Source: Candidatus Gastranaerophilales bacterium
GTDB lineage: Bacteria > Cyanobacteriota > Vampirovibrionia > Gastranaerophilales > Gastranaerophilaceae
NCBI GenBank assembly: GCA_944326585.1
Contig: CALVEN010000003.1
Location: 1-64,000 of the forward strand
DNA length: 64,000 bases
Direction: 5' to 3'
The notes under the pieces are model-generated. The model ran no database searches, was not told the DNA's origin, and saw only the letters and a program-made list of their open reading frames with translations. Shown piece after piece: positions 33,607 to 42,857 of the stretch (positions are counted from its first letter, which is position 1; the number at the start of each line of letters is the position of its first letter). Made by a program: the position numbers and the translations under genes.

Positions 33607-34499
33607 ATAGTTTTGACCTCTTTTATTATCTTGAAATGTTGAATAATAGATTCCAAATACTGAATAATTCTTGCGTTATACGGTTCTGAAAGCTTGGGTA
33701 CAAGAGAATTTATAACGGATTTAAACAATTCCTTTGTCATCTTAAATTCATTTTCCGTCAGAGGAATTGATTTTGTAAATTTCACAAGAATAGGGTACAT
33801 TTTTTCTCTATCACACTCAAAATCTTTTATTATATTATCAAATGCAATCACCATCAGCATTTTGTTCTGGAATTTTTTATTTTGTGCACAAATACCGGTC
33901 TCAGTCTGCCTGTAATATGTTAAAACCTCCGGCAAAACTGCCACATTTGCTACTCTGCTGATGTCCGACCACATTTTAAAATCTTCGGCATGCAAACAGT
34001 CTGAATTATAATAAAGCTTATTGTCCGTCAAAACGGATTTTCTCATCATAGCTGACGAATGCAAAAGGCAGCCCGGTATATATCTTATACAAAGCGGTAT
34101 ATCCTCAATATTCACAATCTCTCTTCCGCCATCCGGAACAAATTCAAATAAAGTACCCAAAACACCTGTTTCAGGATGAGTGTCCATATATTCAACCTGT
34201 TTTTCAAGTCTTTGCGACGAACAATAATCATCCGAATCAAGACGTGCAATGTATTTTCCGCTACACAAATCCAACCCTTTATTCAAGGTTGCAATAAGCT
34301 TCAAATTCCGTTCATTTTTATAATACTTAATCCTGTTGTCTTTATAAGAAAGGATTACATCCTCAGCGTTATCAGTTGAGGCATCATTAATTATTATCAG
34401 CTCAAAATCTTCATACGTCTGGCTTAAAATACTTTCTATTGCCTGACGCAAAAAATCGTACTTTGTGTTATATACCGGCATCAAAACAGAAACTGACAA
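33591..34499 (-). CDS. Glycosyltransferase family 2 (first of tandem pair)
   Basis: A paralogue of the downstream gene with the same motifs: VSVLMPVYNTKYDFLRQAI, INDASTDNAEDVIL, and the DxD motif ARLDSDDYC. I place the start at TTG 34499, with AAGGAG 6 bp upstream (302 residues); a further-upstream frame start at 34547 adds MNGEIFLLFY-type sequence and lacks a ribosome site. The tandem pair suggests two successive sugar additions. It lies 60 bp after the pseudopilin stop, so pilin glycosylation is one possible use; that is speculation. Confidence 0.88.
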   Translation of the reverse strand: MSVSVLMPVYNTKYDFLRQAIESILSQTYEDFELIIINDASTDNAEDVILSYKDNRIKYYKNERNLKLIATLNKGLDLCSGKYIARLDSDDYCSSQRLEKQVEYMDTHPETGVLGTLFEFVPDGGREIVNIEDIPLCIRYIPGCLLHSSAMMRKSVLTDNKLYYNSDCLHAEDFKMWSDISRVANVAVLPEVLTYYRQTETGICAQNKKFQNKMLMVIAFDNIIKDFECDREKMYPILVKFTKSIPLTENEFKMTKELFKSVINSLVPKLSEPYNARIIQYLESIIQHFKIIKEVKTIWMNP

Positions 34500-34559
34500 A
34501 TTTGTCTCCTTCTTCTTATAGAATAGCAAAAAAATTTCCCCGTTCAACGCAAGATATAA

Positions 34560-35384
34560 CTACTTACAATATCGCGAGAATAAATAATCCGCACTTTTTG
34601 TACATGTTCCGGTTGCACTGTCAAAGTAAAATCCATAGGCGAGGCAAGTACCGTGTTCCGGATCAGCATCTTCATAAAAACCACCTAAAGCCTCACAACC
34701 TTCTTCTGTCTTGCAGGTTGAAATTGTTTCAGGAGTACATTCCGGCGGATCCGGCAATAACGTAGCTGTCATATCAGCCAATACAGCATTTCCGCTCAAT
34801 GAAAACAAAAAGAAATCTTCATTTACGATATTTGGTTTATTGTCACCGTTTAAATCAGTATAAAAGAACAAAGATTCCGTATCCGGCAACAGCAAATAAG
34901 ACATACCGTCAGTAGTCTGAAAAGTTGGCATGCCCATTGATAATATATTATTTAAATCAAAATTCTCTTTTGAATTCGGTACAGTATATTCTTCTGCAAA
35001 TGCAGTTGACATATCAGAACTTGCGCTGTCTTTCAACATTTTAAAAACACTTTTATGCGACGCAAAAACACAATCCATATCTCTGCATTCCGTAAACATA
35101 GACAAATTTTTCACATCAAAAACCTGTTCTTTTGCCATCATTAATTTGTAGCCGTTGATTAATATATTTTTTGCCTTTTTGTATCTGGTTTCCAAAACTT
35201 TATCCTGATAATTGCTTATCAGATTCGGTATTGTCATTGCGGCGACAACACCAATTATCCCGAGGGTTATCAATACTTCGGCAAGCGTGAAACCGTATGC
35301 CGGAATTTCATAATACCGCTCAACCCCTTGAGGAGTGTTGTTTTTAACAGCTCCTTCCCTCGGCAAATCAGCACTATACTTCAT
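34560..35384 (-). CDS. Type IV pilin-like protein with 31-residue leader
   Basis: A 274-residue prepilin: leader MKYSADLPREGAVKNNTPQG..., cut before F in YG|FTLAEVLITLGIIGVV at residue 31-32. The mature part has FYTDLNGDNKPNIVNEDFF (a Ca-binding-like acidic turn, about 190-208) and a cysteine-rich tail (about 225-274, with five to six cysteines: PPECTPETISTCKTEEGC). AAGGAGG precedes the ATG. It differs from the 27.3/49.7-kb pair in leader and tail. Function within a pilus or secretion system cannot be assigned. Confidence 0.85.
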   Translation of the reverse strand: MKYSADLPREGAVKNNTPQGVERYYEIPAYGFTLAEVLITLGIIGVVAAMTIPNLISNYQDKVLETRYKKAKNILINGYKLMMAKEQVFDVKNLSMFTECRDMDCVFASHKSVFKMLKDSASSDMSTAFAEEYTVPNSKENFDLNNILSMGMPTFQTTDGMSYLLLPDTESLFFYTDLNGDNKPNIVNEDFFLFSLSGNAVLADMTATLLPDPPECTPETISTCKTEEGCEALGGFYEDADPEHGTCLAYGFYFDSATGTCTKSADYLFSRYCK

Positions 35385-35513
35385 TATACAACCTCCTTGT
35401 AATTTATTAATAATATTAACATGCTTTTTTTAATTTGACAAGACGTGACACATTTTTACATAAAAATGTAGGTCGGATTTACTAATCCGACATTAAATCA
35501 GATCCCGCAACAA

Positions 35514-35680
35514 GTGCGGGAGGACGTATAAGGATTGTTCAATGTTAAGTGTGTTTGCCTGCCTTTGGCAGTGCGGGATGACGTATAAAGATTGTTCAAT
35601 GTTAAGTATGTTGTCCTGCCTTTGGCAGTGCGGGAGGACGTATAAGGATTGTCCAATGTTAAGTGTGTTTGCCTCTCTTG
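35514..35680. repeat. 57-bp tandem repeat, about three copies
   Basis: Units begin at 35514, 35571 and 35628 (period 57 bp), each starting GTGCGGGA(G/T)GACGTATAA and continuing GATTGTTCAATGTTAAGT. Copies differ at a few positions; the last breaks off at about 35675. The wider gap 35385-35773 holds a GTCGG/CCGAC hairpin (35474-35491), this array, and then the left copy of pair III; no other gene is visible in it. Confidence 0.85.
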
Positions 35681-35745
35681 TTCGCTCGCATTAAACGGCG
35701 TTACGGCGGCGGAGTTCTTCGCCGACCTTCAGCCTCTGCTCGCTC
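35681..35745 (-). repeat. Inverted repeat pair III, left copy
   Basis: A 65-bp, GC-rich module (includes GGCGGCGGAGTTCTTCGCCG). It matches 46811-46875 in reverse complement at about 61 of 65 positions by eye. The two copies flank the DUF3137-rpoC2-rpoC1-rpoB block. Confidence 0.8.
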
Positions 35746-35773
35746 ACGCTTTGGCACTGGTCTTTATGTAATT

Positions 35774-35935
35774 TTAATCCTCCGGAATGTAAAAATCCGC
35801 TTTTTCCAAAAGTTCCCGTGTATGTTCATAGCAGCAGCTGTGGTGACAAATTTGCTGGTATTCCCTGACTATATTCAATACATCGTCCACGCTCATTTTG
35901 ATTATTCGTCTTTTGCCTTCAATTATTCTTGCCAT
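35774..35935 (-). CDS. Small protein (53 aa), unknown function
   Basis: A 53-residue protein: MARIIEGKRRIIKMSVDDVL, then NIVREYQQICHHSCCYEHTR and a LEKADFYIPED end. Two adjacent cysteines plus Cys-His pairs (CHHSCCYEH) could bind a metal, but no family is known to me. I chose ATG 35935, which has AAAGGA 6-8 bp upstream; a longer start 24 bp upstream has none. The low-complexity surroundings are repeats, so this frame stands out as real by its ribosome site and balanced composition. Confidence 0.6.
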   Translation of the reverse strand: MARIIEGKRRIIKMSVDDVLNIVREYQQICHHSCCYEHTRELLEKADFYIPED

Positions 35936-36030
35936 AAATGTTCCTTTCTTTAAAATCATTTACGGCAAAATGTTTCTGAAACCTTTGCAAAATCAGCTGT
36001 TTTGTTTAGAAATTCTCTTTCAAATCGGAA

Positions 36031-37107
36031 TTATAATTTTATATTTTCATCCAGTTTGAAATAATCCACCAGTGTCAAAATTGATGCAACTTCGTTGAAA
36101 AATTCGGTTATTCTGTTCGGATTGTCAAGTCTTGTGAATAAATTTCCTATCTCAAACAGATTTTTGTAGGTGGTAATTGCAAACATTATATTCTCATCAA
36201 AAAATGAACATTTAGCCATCCTTGCGCCAAATGCCGTGTTCAAATTGTTAAACCGTTCCATAAATGCGGTTGTAATTAAGTATCGGGATTCAACCTCGTC
36301 TGAGGAGTAAACATTAAAGTTTTTTTCGAATACAGGGTCCTCAAGGTTGACTTTTTCAAGCTTTTCCTGCTTTGGATTTCGTCCGAATATTGCAATCAGC
36401 GCCACTACAAAAAGAGTTATAATTATCGGAATTATCACGCTTTTTTCGGGAACCAGATAAATATATGTTAATACCGGTATAAGCGAAATAAATGCCAGCC
36501 ACTTGCTTGTCCTGGATGTATTCATATCCCATTTTGTTGTGATAATTGTTTTGTTTTTTATGGTTTTGTTGAATTTAAAAGAGATTACAACACCTTTAAA
36601 AACAGTTGCGCGGCGTTTGTTTTTGCCGGAACCCGTCTGGTTTATAAGATGCGTTTCCGAAATTACAAAATTAACGTCATTATAGCAGCCGCGGAATTCA
36701 TCGTCAGTAGCACGCCTGTTAAAAGGCCCGAATAATTCGCTTTTTTGCAAGTCTGAACTGAGTATCATATCCTCGCCCTGTTTCCATATAACCTCCCCGA
36801 ATACTCTGGTCAGGCTCCGCATGCAGCCGTCCTTTAGCATTTTTACAAAATTTTTGTTCATAAAATAAGGGATGAGGATAAGCGCCAGAACCAGAAGTCC
36901 GCACGCAATTTCATAATACAGTCCCCGTATGTAGCCCGATGACATCAATAATACCGTTAACACCGACGCAACAGTTATTTCATAAAATAATAATTGCCCG
37001 AATTTTGTTTTTCTCGTCCTTTCAAAAACTTCAAGCTTCGGAAGAATTTCTCTGTGATAAACCTGATAAAATTCACGTCTGTAATCGTCTATGGTTTTTT
37101 CTTTCAT
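36031..37107 (-). CDS. DUF3137 (Galanin-like) domain membrane protein
   Basis: A 358-residue protein of the DUF3137 type: a soluble N-terminal 40 residues, paired membrane helices (FYEITVASVLTVLLM and GLLVLALILIPYFM, about 42-83), a central domain with ATVFKGVVISFKFN (about 165), a second pair of hydrophobic helices (about 205-240), and a soluble tail with MAKCSFFDENIMFAITTY (about 299). Family function unknown. TATAAT at 37115-37120 lies only 8 bp before the ATG and no ribosome site is seen, so a leaderless mRNA is possible. Confidence 0.8.
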   Translation of the reverse strand: MKEKTIDDYRREFYQVYHREILPKLEVFERTRKTKFGQLLFYEITVASVLTVLLMSSGYIRGLYYEIACGLLVLALILIPYFMNKNFVKMLKDGCMRSLTRVFGEVIWKQGEDMILSSDLQKSELFGPFNRRATDDEFRGCYNDVNFVISETHLINQTGSGKNKRRATVFKGVVISFKFNKTIKNKTIITTKWDMNTSRTSKWLAFISLIPVLTYIYLVPEKSVIIPIIITLFVVALIAIFGRNPKQEKLEKVNLEDPVFEKNFNVYSSDEVESRYLITTAFMERFNNLNTAFGARMAKCSFFDENIMFAITTYKNLFEIGNLFTRLDNPNRITEFFNEVASILTLVDYFKLDENIKL

Positions 37108-37158
37108 AAATTATATTATATAGGATTTTTATTTTTTTGCATATAATATAAATAAATG

Positions 37159-37187
37159 AAAAAGCCTCCGTATACGGAGGCTTTTTT
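37159..37187. terminator. Terminator of the rpoBC operon
   Basis: Perfect palindrome AAAAAGCCTCCG-TATA-CGGAGGCTTTTT with A and T runs on both sides, 18 bp after the rpoC2 stop codon. Confidence 0.92.
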
Positions 37188-37204
37188 ATTATTTTGAAGT
37201 ATGA

Positions 37205-40200
37205 TTATTCATCTTCATTATCGTCTAAATTGAAATCGGGAGCGCCGAACATGCCTTCAATTTCTTCAAGAATAGCAGACGGTTTTCTTGCCTGATTTCT
37301 TTGAGCGACTGCACGTTTTCTTTCTTCGCGTTCCTTTTCTTCGTTGGCGTTTGAAAGATGGTGGAAGCCTGTACCTGCAGGTATTAAACGTCCGATAATT
37401 ACGTTTTCTTTCAAGCCTCTGAGCATATCTTTCTTACCGTCAACTGCAGCTTCTGTCAGGATTCTTGTTGTTTCCTGGAAGGATGCTGCTGATATGAAGC
37501 TTTCGGTATTCAAAGAAGCTTTTGTAATACCTAACAGCATGTATTCGCAAGTTGCAGGTACTTTGCCTTCTTCTTCGGCTTTTTTGTTAGCTTCTTCAAA
37601 TGTTTGAAGTTCAATAAGTTCACCCGGTAAAAGGTTTGTATCGCCTGCATCAATAATACGTACTTTCTTGGTCATTTGACGTACGATAATTTCGATGTGT
37701 TTGTCGGCGATTTCTACACCTTGTGAGCGGTAAACGCGTTGTACTTCGTCAACCAGATACTGCTGCGCTGCCTCAACTCCGCAAAGTCTGATAACGTCGT
37801 GCGGGTTCAAAGGACCGCTGGTCAACGGCTGACCTTTTGTGATTTTTTGTTTATCGTGAACGATGATATTTGCGTCGATTGCGTATTTGATTTCTACTCT
37901 GCCGTTTTCATTCACCAGATACAATCTCGGCAAATCTTCGTCGGTTTCGATTTCAGCAACGCCGTCTTCTTCTGCTAATATAGCGCAGTCTTTCGGTTTG
38001 CGGCCTTCAAGAAGTTCTTCAACCCTCGGCAAACCTTGTACGATGTCGCCTGTTTTTTGTCTTTCAAATACTAAGGTTGCAATCATATCACCACGGAGTA
38101 CCAGTGCACCTGATTCTACCTGAAGCATTGTACCCGGGCTGATCAAGTACGGTCTGCCTGTTCTGATTGTGATTTCGCCTTTGTTTACGGCAACTACAAG
38201 ACCTGATACAGGAGATGTTTCGCCGCTTGATGAAATTATTGAGTCGGTTTTAACAAAATCACCTTTCTTAACGCTTGCAGCAGATTTGATTTTGATAACT
38301 TCTTCGTAATTGCTGCTTGTCAAAAGAAGTCGTCTGTTATCAGTTCTGTTTTCGTTAATTGATGCCACACCGTCATTGATTGCAAGTACCTGTGTTTTTG
38401 CAATCGGTGTTTTCGGCTCAATTGTCTGGCCGTCTTTTACCAGTAATTCTGTTTGAAGAGCTGATAAAAGTTTTGAATTGCCTTCAAATTCACGGCGTAC
38501 GATTAAGTTTTCAAGTACAACTATTCTCAAGTTGCCTTTGTCATCCAATTCAACCATACCTTTCAGGTGTGAAAGGTATCCTTGCATTTGAAGAACAAGG
38601 CTTGTTCTTGTGATTGTTGAACCGTCAAGATTTCTTACTCTTGCGCCATCTTTGTATTGTAATTGAGTTACAGGAACAATATCAATCAATTCGTCTGTTG
38701 TGTTGAATTTGATGGATACGTCTTTTTGCTGAACATCCAGTACCTGAACCGGTCTTACCAGAATTTGGATAGGCTGGTTGGAGATATTGTCTTCGTCCAG
38801 TGAAAGACTTGCATCAAGTTCTTCATCCAGATCGTCAATTTCAATTTCATCCAGTGATGAATCCATAATTGTTACGATGGATGTTTCTTTTGCTTTGATA
38901 CCGTCTGCAATTACAGTGCCTTTTTTAACCACTTCGCCTTCGTCAACTTTTAATTCGGAAACGCTTGACAATGTGTGGATTTCTCCAGGGCGTACGGTAA
39001 TTTCGTGGATGATGTCGTTGTATTCTTTGAATTCAACGATACCGTCTATGTGGCAGTAAACGTCTTTCACGACTTCGGTACCTGCTGTTACGTATGTTCC
39101 GTTTTCAACCATTTTTAATGTGCTGTCTTTTGAAATCTGGTGGATTTCTTCCGGAATAAATACAACAGTACCGGGTTTTGTAATGATTTGATTTTCATCA
39201 ACTTCAACGTCTACGTATCTGATTTCGCCGGAGCTTGTGACAGCGCATTCTTCGTCAAGAAGTTCCGCGATAATCATGCCGTTTTCAACAGTTGTATCAA
39301 CAGGTGCTTTTACAATGTATTTTTCGCCTGTCTTTTTAACTGTCCAGATTTGTTCTTTTTTAGTTTGTTCAAATGTTGCGTTTTCAGGCATCAAAGATGC
39401 GATTACAATGGTAATTTCTTTACCCTGTACGATTTTCTTAATTTTTTTGCCTTCAAAGTTTACATCTTCTATAACAAGATCTTCGCCGAAACGAACTTCG
39501 CCGCCGTGTTCTGAAATCGTCAAGGTTTCAGCTAATTTTTCACCGGCTTTGATTTTTTGACCGTCTTTTACGATTACTTTTGAGCCGCCGGGTAAGTTGT
39601 AGACATCGCCTCCGAGAACCCAGATAACGCCTTGTTTATTTGTCGTTCTTGAAATGTTACCCTGTCTGTCTTTCTTTTCATCGGCTACAAAGTCTTCGTA
39701 TATAACTTCACCGCTTAAATCAGCATTAATATCTTTGGTTGCTTTTTCGGTCAAACGTGAACCGTCACCCTGTGATGCGGGTTCATATGCAGCTAAAGTG
39801 AAGCCTTTTTCTACCTTCATTCCGTTTGTAAAGAATACTGTTGAACCTGCCGGAATGTGGTATTTTTCGGTTCTTTTAGCACCTTTAACTTCAATATCAG
39901 CTTCGTAGTTTGCAACGTTTACGATATCACCGTGACGTGTTCTCAATTCTCTTGTTTTAACGTTAGAGATAACTTCACCGGCTGATTTTGCGTCGATGTG
40001 TTTCATAGCACCGGAACCTTTGAATACACCGCCTGTGTGGAATGTTCTCATTGTAAGCTGTGTACCGGGCTCACCGATTGATTGTGCTGCGATAATACCG
40101 ATAGCTTCACCTACATCTACCAATTTTTGGGTTGTCATTGCCCAGCCGTAGCATTTCTGGCAGATACCGTATTCAAGTCCGCAGGTCAAGCCAGAACGTA

Positions 40201-41065
40201 CTTTTAAGTGCTGTAAATTCAAATGTGCAACTTTTTTGATATCTTCACGGTTCATTGTTGTGCCTGATTTAACAAGAACTGTGCCGTCCGTATCGACAAT
40301 GTCTTCTGCAACAGTTCTGCCGAGTAATCTGTCAATCAACGGTACAATGACCGTATCGCCGTCTACAATCGGTTTCATGTTAATTGATTTTGTTGTATGA
40401 CAGTCATCAGCGCGGATGATTACGTCTTGTGCTACGTCGACCAGACGTCTTGTCAAATACCCTGAGTCAGCTGTTTTTAACGCGGTATCTACAAGACCTT
40501 TACGGGCGCCGTATGAGGAAATGATGTATTCGGTAACGGATAAGCCCTCTTTAAAGTTTGATTTAATCGGCAAGTCGATGATTTGACCCTGTGCGTCTGC
40601 CATCAATCCGCGCATACCGACTAATTGGGATACCTGTGATAAGTTACCTCTCGCACCTGAGAATGCCATCATATATACAGGGTTTAATTTGTCAAAGTTT
40701 TCTACAACCTGTTCGGTTAATTTTGCCGTTGTTTCAGACCAGGTGTCGATAACTTTTGTATATCTTTCTACCTCTGTAATTTCACCTTTTAAGTATCTGT
40801 TTGTTGATTGTTCAATTTCTTTTTCAGCTTCCTGCAAAAGTTCTTTTTTGGCAGGAGGTACCTGAAGGTCAGCAATTGAAATTGTTGTACCTGATTTGGT
40901 TGCATATTTGTAACCGAGGTTTTTCAAGGCGTTTGCAAGTTCTGCTGTCTTTGCTCCGCCGTATTCCAAATACATCTGGGCTAAAAGGTTGTTAAGTCCT
41001 TTTTTGTCCATTTGTTTGTTAATGTATTCGGGTGTCTTTTTTTCATGAATGTATGTTGTTTCCAT
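37205..41065 (-). CDS. rpoC2: RNA polymerase beta'' subunit (rpoC2), with large insertion
   Basis: The C-terminal part of beta' as a separate gene, as in cyanobacteria and plastids. It has 1286 residues. Zinc cysteines are in ADDCHTT and [13 protein letters not shown] (about 220 and 300-312). The trigger-loop N-half is [18 protein letters not shown] (about 325-342) and the C-half is [18 protein letters not shown] (about 1005). Some 650 residues rich in barrel-like units (GEVI..., [19 protein letters not shown]) lie between them, which matches the SI3 insertion of cyanobacterial beta'. The C-terminus ends with acidic residues. Start ATG 41065 has AAGGGA upstream; a longer frame to 41158 overlaps rpoC1. 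It lies 22 bp after rpoC1. Confidence 0.95.
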   Translation of the reverse strand: METTYIHEKKTPEYINKQMDKKGLNNLLAQMYLEYGGAKTAELANALKNLGYKYATKSGTTISIADLQVPPAKKELLQEAEKEIEQSTNRYLKGEITEVERYTKVIDTWSETTAKLTEQVVENFDKLNPVYMMAFSGARGNLSQVSQLVGMRGLMADAQGQIIDLPIKSNFKEGLSVTEYIISSYGARKGLVDTALKTADSGYLTRRLVDVAQDVIIRADDCHTTKSINMKPIVDGDTVIVPLIDRLLGRTVAEDIVDTDGTVLVKSGTTMNREDIKKVAHLNLQHLKVRSGLTCGLEYGICQKCYGWAMTTQKLVDVGEAIGIIAAQSIGEPGTQLTMRTFHTGGVFKGSGAMKHIDAKSAGEVISNVKTRELRTRHGDIVNVANYEADIEVKGAKRTEKYHIPAGSTVFFTNGMKVEKGFTLAAYEPASQGDGSRLTEKATKDINADLSGEVIYEDFVADEKKDRQGNISRTTNKQGVIWVLGGDVYNLPGGSKVIVKDGQKIKAGEKLAETLTISEHGGEVRFGEDLVIEDVNFEGKKIKKIVQGKEITIVIASLMPENATFEQTKKEQIWTVKKTGEKYIVKAPVDTTVENGMIIAELLDEECAVTSSGEIRYVDVEVDENQIITKPGTVVFIPEEIHQISKDSTLKMVENGTYVTAGTEVVKDVYCHIDGIVEFKEYNDIIHEITVRPGEIHTLSSVSELKVDEGEVVKKGTVIADGIKAKETSIVTIMDSSLDEIEIDDLDEELDASLSLDEDNISNQPIQILVRPVQVLDVQQKDVSIKFNTTDELIDIVPVTQLQYKDGARVRNLDGSTITRTSLVLQMQGYLSHLKGMVELDDKGNLRIVVLENLIVRREFEGNSKLLSALQTELLVKDGQTIEPKTPIAKTQVLAINDGVASINENRTDNRRLLLTSSNYEEVIKIKSAASVKKGDFVKTDSIISSSGETSPVSGLVVAVNKGEITIRTGRPYLISPGTMLQVESGALVLRGDMIATLVFERQKTGDIVQGLPRVEELLEGRKPKDCAILAEEDGVAEIETDEDLPRLYLVNENGRVEIKYAIDANIIVHDKQKITKGQPLTSGPLNPHDVIRLCGVEAAQQYLVDEVQRVYRSQGVEIADKHIEIIVRQMTKKVRIIDAGDTNLLPGELIELQTFEEANKKAEEEGKVPATCEYMLLGITKASLNTESFISAASFQETTRILTEAAVDGKKDMLRGLKENVIIGRLIPAGTGFHHLSNANEEKEREERKRAVAQRNQARKPSAILEEIEGMFGAPDFNLDDNEDE

Positions 41066-41087
41066 TATATATTCCCTTTTCTTACAA

Positions 41088-42800
41088 TTAATCAGCCAGA
41101 GCATTTTTAACGGTTTCGTTAAAAATAATTCTTCCGACAGTAGTTTCCATTCTTTCACCTTTTTCGTTTCTTACAACGATTTTATCGTGCAAGTCGATTA
41201 CGCCGACTTCCAGCGCGGATATTGCATCCTGGAAGTTGTAGAAATAACCTTTTGGTTCCTGTTCGGGATTTTTAAGGATTGTGAGGTAATACATACCCAA
41301 AACCATATCCTGTGAAGGTGTAATAATCGGTTTGCCGTTTGCAGGTGCCAGAATGTTATTTGTTGCAAGCATTAACATCCTTGCTTCCGTTTGAGCTTCA
41401 ATTGACAACGGTACGTGAACAGCCATCTGGTCACCGTCGAAGTCGGCGTTGAATGCTGTACATACAAGCGGGTGCAATTGAATTGCGCGGCCTTCTACAA
41501 GCTTCGGTTCAAATGCCTGAATACCTAATCTGTGAAGGGTCGGGGCGCGGTTCAATAATACCGGATGTCCGTCAATTACTTCTTCCAATATATCCCAAAC
41601 TATTGCTTCGGAGCGTTCAATTTTCTTTTTAGCTGATTTGATGTTCTGAACGTATCCTCTTTCGATAAGTTTGTTAACTACAAACGGTTTAAACAATTCA
41701 ATTGCCATTTCTTTCGGCAAGCCGCACTGATTCAAGCTTAACTGCGGACCTACAACGATAACTGAACGGCCTGAGTAGTCAACACGTTTACCCAGCAAGT
41801 TCTGTCTGAAACGACCTTGTTTACCTTCAATGATGTTTGATAATGATTTAAGAGCGCGGTTATTCGGGCCTACTACCGTTCTTCCGCGTCTGCCGTTATC
41901 AATAAGTGCGTCAACAGCTTCCTGAAGCATACGTTTTTCGTTTCTTACGATGATTTCAGGTGCGCCCATTTCCAAAAGTCTTTGCAAACGGTTGTTTCTG
42001 TTGATTACGCGTCTGTATAAATCGTTTAAGTCAGATGTTGCAAAACGTCCGCCGTCCAATTGTACCATAGGTCTTAAATCCGGCGGTGTTACAGGAAGTA
42101 CATCCATTATCATCCAGGAAGGATCAGTTTCGGATGAGATTAATGCATCAAGTAATCTTAAACGTTTGATAAGTTTGCTTTTTCTTTGAACTGAGGTTAC
42201 GTTACCCGCAAGCTCACTTCTTATTTCTTCAGCCAGCTCTTTTATATTAATTTCTGACAAAAGTTCTTTTATTGCTTCTGCGCCGATACCTACTTTTAAA
42301 GTAGTTTCTTCGTTTTCAGCAATATAATCTTCGTATTCTTCTTCGCCTAACAATTGTAATTTTTTGAACGGGCTTTCTCCCGGATCAATTACTACATAAT
42401 TGTTAAAGTAAATTACCTGTTCCAAATCTTTCAAAGTCATATCCAGCAGCAATCCCAAATATGACGGGATACCTTTTAAAAACCAGATATGTGAAACAGG
42501 GGCAGCGAGTTTGATGTGTCCCATTCTGTGACGGCGGACTTTTGAGTCTGTAACCTCAACACCGCAGCGTTCGCAGATGATACCTTTGTGTCTTACTCTT
42601 TTATATTTACCGCAATAGCATTCCCAGTCCTTTGTCGGTCCGAAAATTCTTTCGCAGAAAAGACCGTCGCGTTCCGGTTTTAAGGTACGGTAATTTATTG
42701 TTTCCGGTTTTGTGACTTCGCCGTAGGACCATTTCAATATCCTTTCCGGTGAAGCTATACTTATTCGTATATAGTCAAAGTAATCTATGCTTGTTGACAT
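41088..42800 (-). CDS. rpoC1: RNA polymerase beta' N-terminal subunit (gamma, rpoC1)
   Basis: A 570-residue protein with the N-terminal zinc site ([20 protein letters not shown], about 61-80) and the catalytic magnesium loop [12 protein letters not shown] (about 458-469). Clamp and bridge motifs are also present ([18 protein letters not shown] near 334; [10 protein letters not shown] near 430). It ends after [15 protein letters not shown], where the rest of beta' continues in rpoC2. Slightly shorter than the 620-640 residues usual in photosynthetic cyanobacteria. A 7-bp-stem hairpin lies in the gap to rpoB. Confidence 0.97.
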   Translation of the reverse strand: MSTSIDYFDYIRISIASPERILKWSYGEVTKPETINYRTLKPERDGLFCERIFGPTKDWECYCGKYKRVRHKGIICERCGVEVTDSKVRRHRMGHIKLAAPVSHIWFLKGIPSYLGLLLDMTLKDLEQVIYFNNYVVIDPGESPFKKLQLLGEEEYEDYIAENEETTLKVGIGAEAIKELLSEINIKELAEEIRSELAGNVTSVQRKSKLIKRLRLLDALISSETDPSWMIMDVLPVTPPDLRPMVQLDGGRFATSDLNDLYRRVINRNNRLQRLLEMGAPEIIVRNEKRMLQEAVDALIDNGRRGRTVVGPNNRALKSLSNIIEGKQGRFRQNLLGKRVDYSGRSVIVVGPQLSLNQCGLPKEMAIELFKPFVVNKLIERGYVQNIKSAKKKIERSEAIVWDILEEVIDGHPVLLNRAPTLHRLGIQAFEPKLVEGRAIQLHPLVCTAFNADFDGDQMAVHVPLSIEAQTEARMLMLATNNILAPANGKPIITPSQDMVLGMYYLTILKNPEQEPKGYFYNFQDAISALEVGVIDLHDKIVVRNEKGERMETTVGRIIFNETVKNALAD

Positions 42801-42825
42801 TTTTGTTATTTCTCCTTTTATTTGG

Positions 42826-42845
42826 GCGGGGATTTTATTCCCCGC
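42826..42845 (-). other. Intercistronic hairpin between rpoB and rpoC1
   Basis: On the minus strand, the stem GCGGGGA / TCCCCGC with a 6-base loop, without a T run. It is not a classic terminator; it may be an mRNA processing site or set the rpoC1 translation rate. Confidence 0.5.
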
Positions 42846-42857
42846 TTAAATTAATTT

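Noticed and set aside
35514-35680. CRISPR array
   Set aside because: Units are adjacent with no unique spacers and no cas genes are near; it is a plain tandem repeat.
35663-35953. A 96-residue plus-strand frame
   Set aside because: It runs through the tandem array, the GC-rich module and antisense to the small 53-residue gene, which has the better ribosome site.
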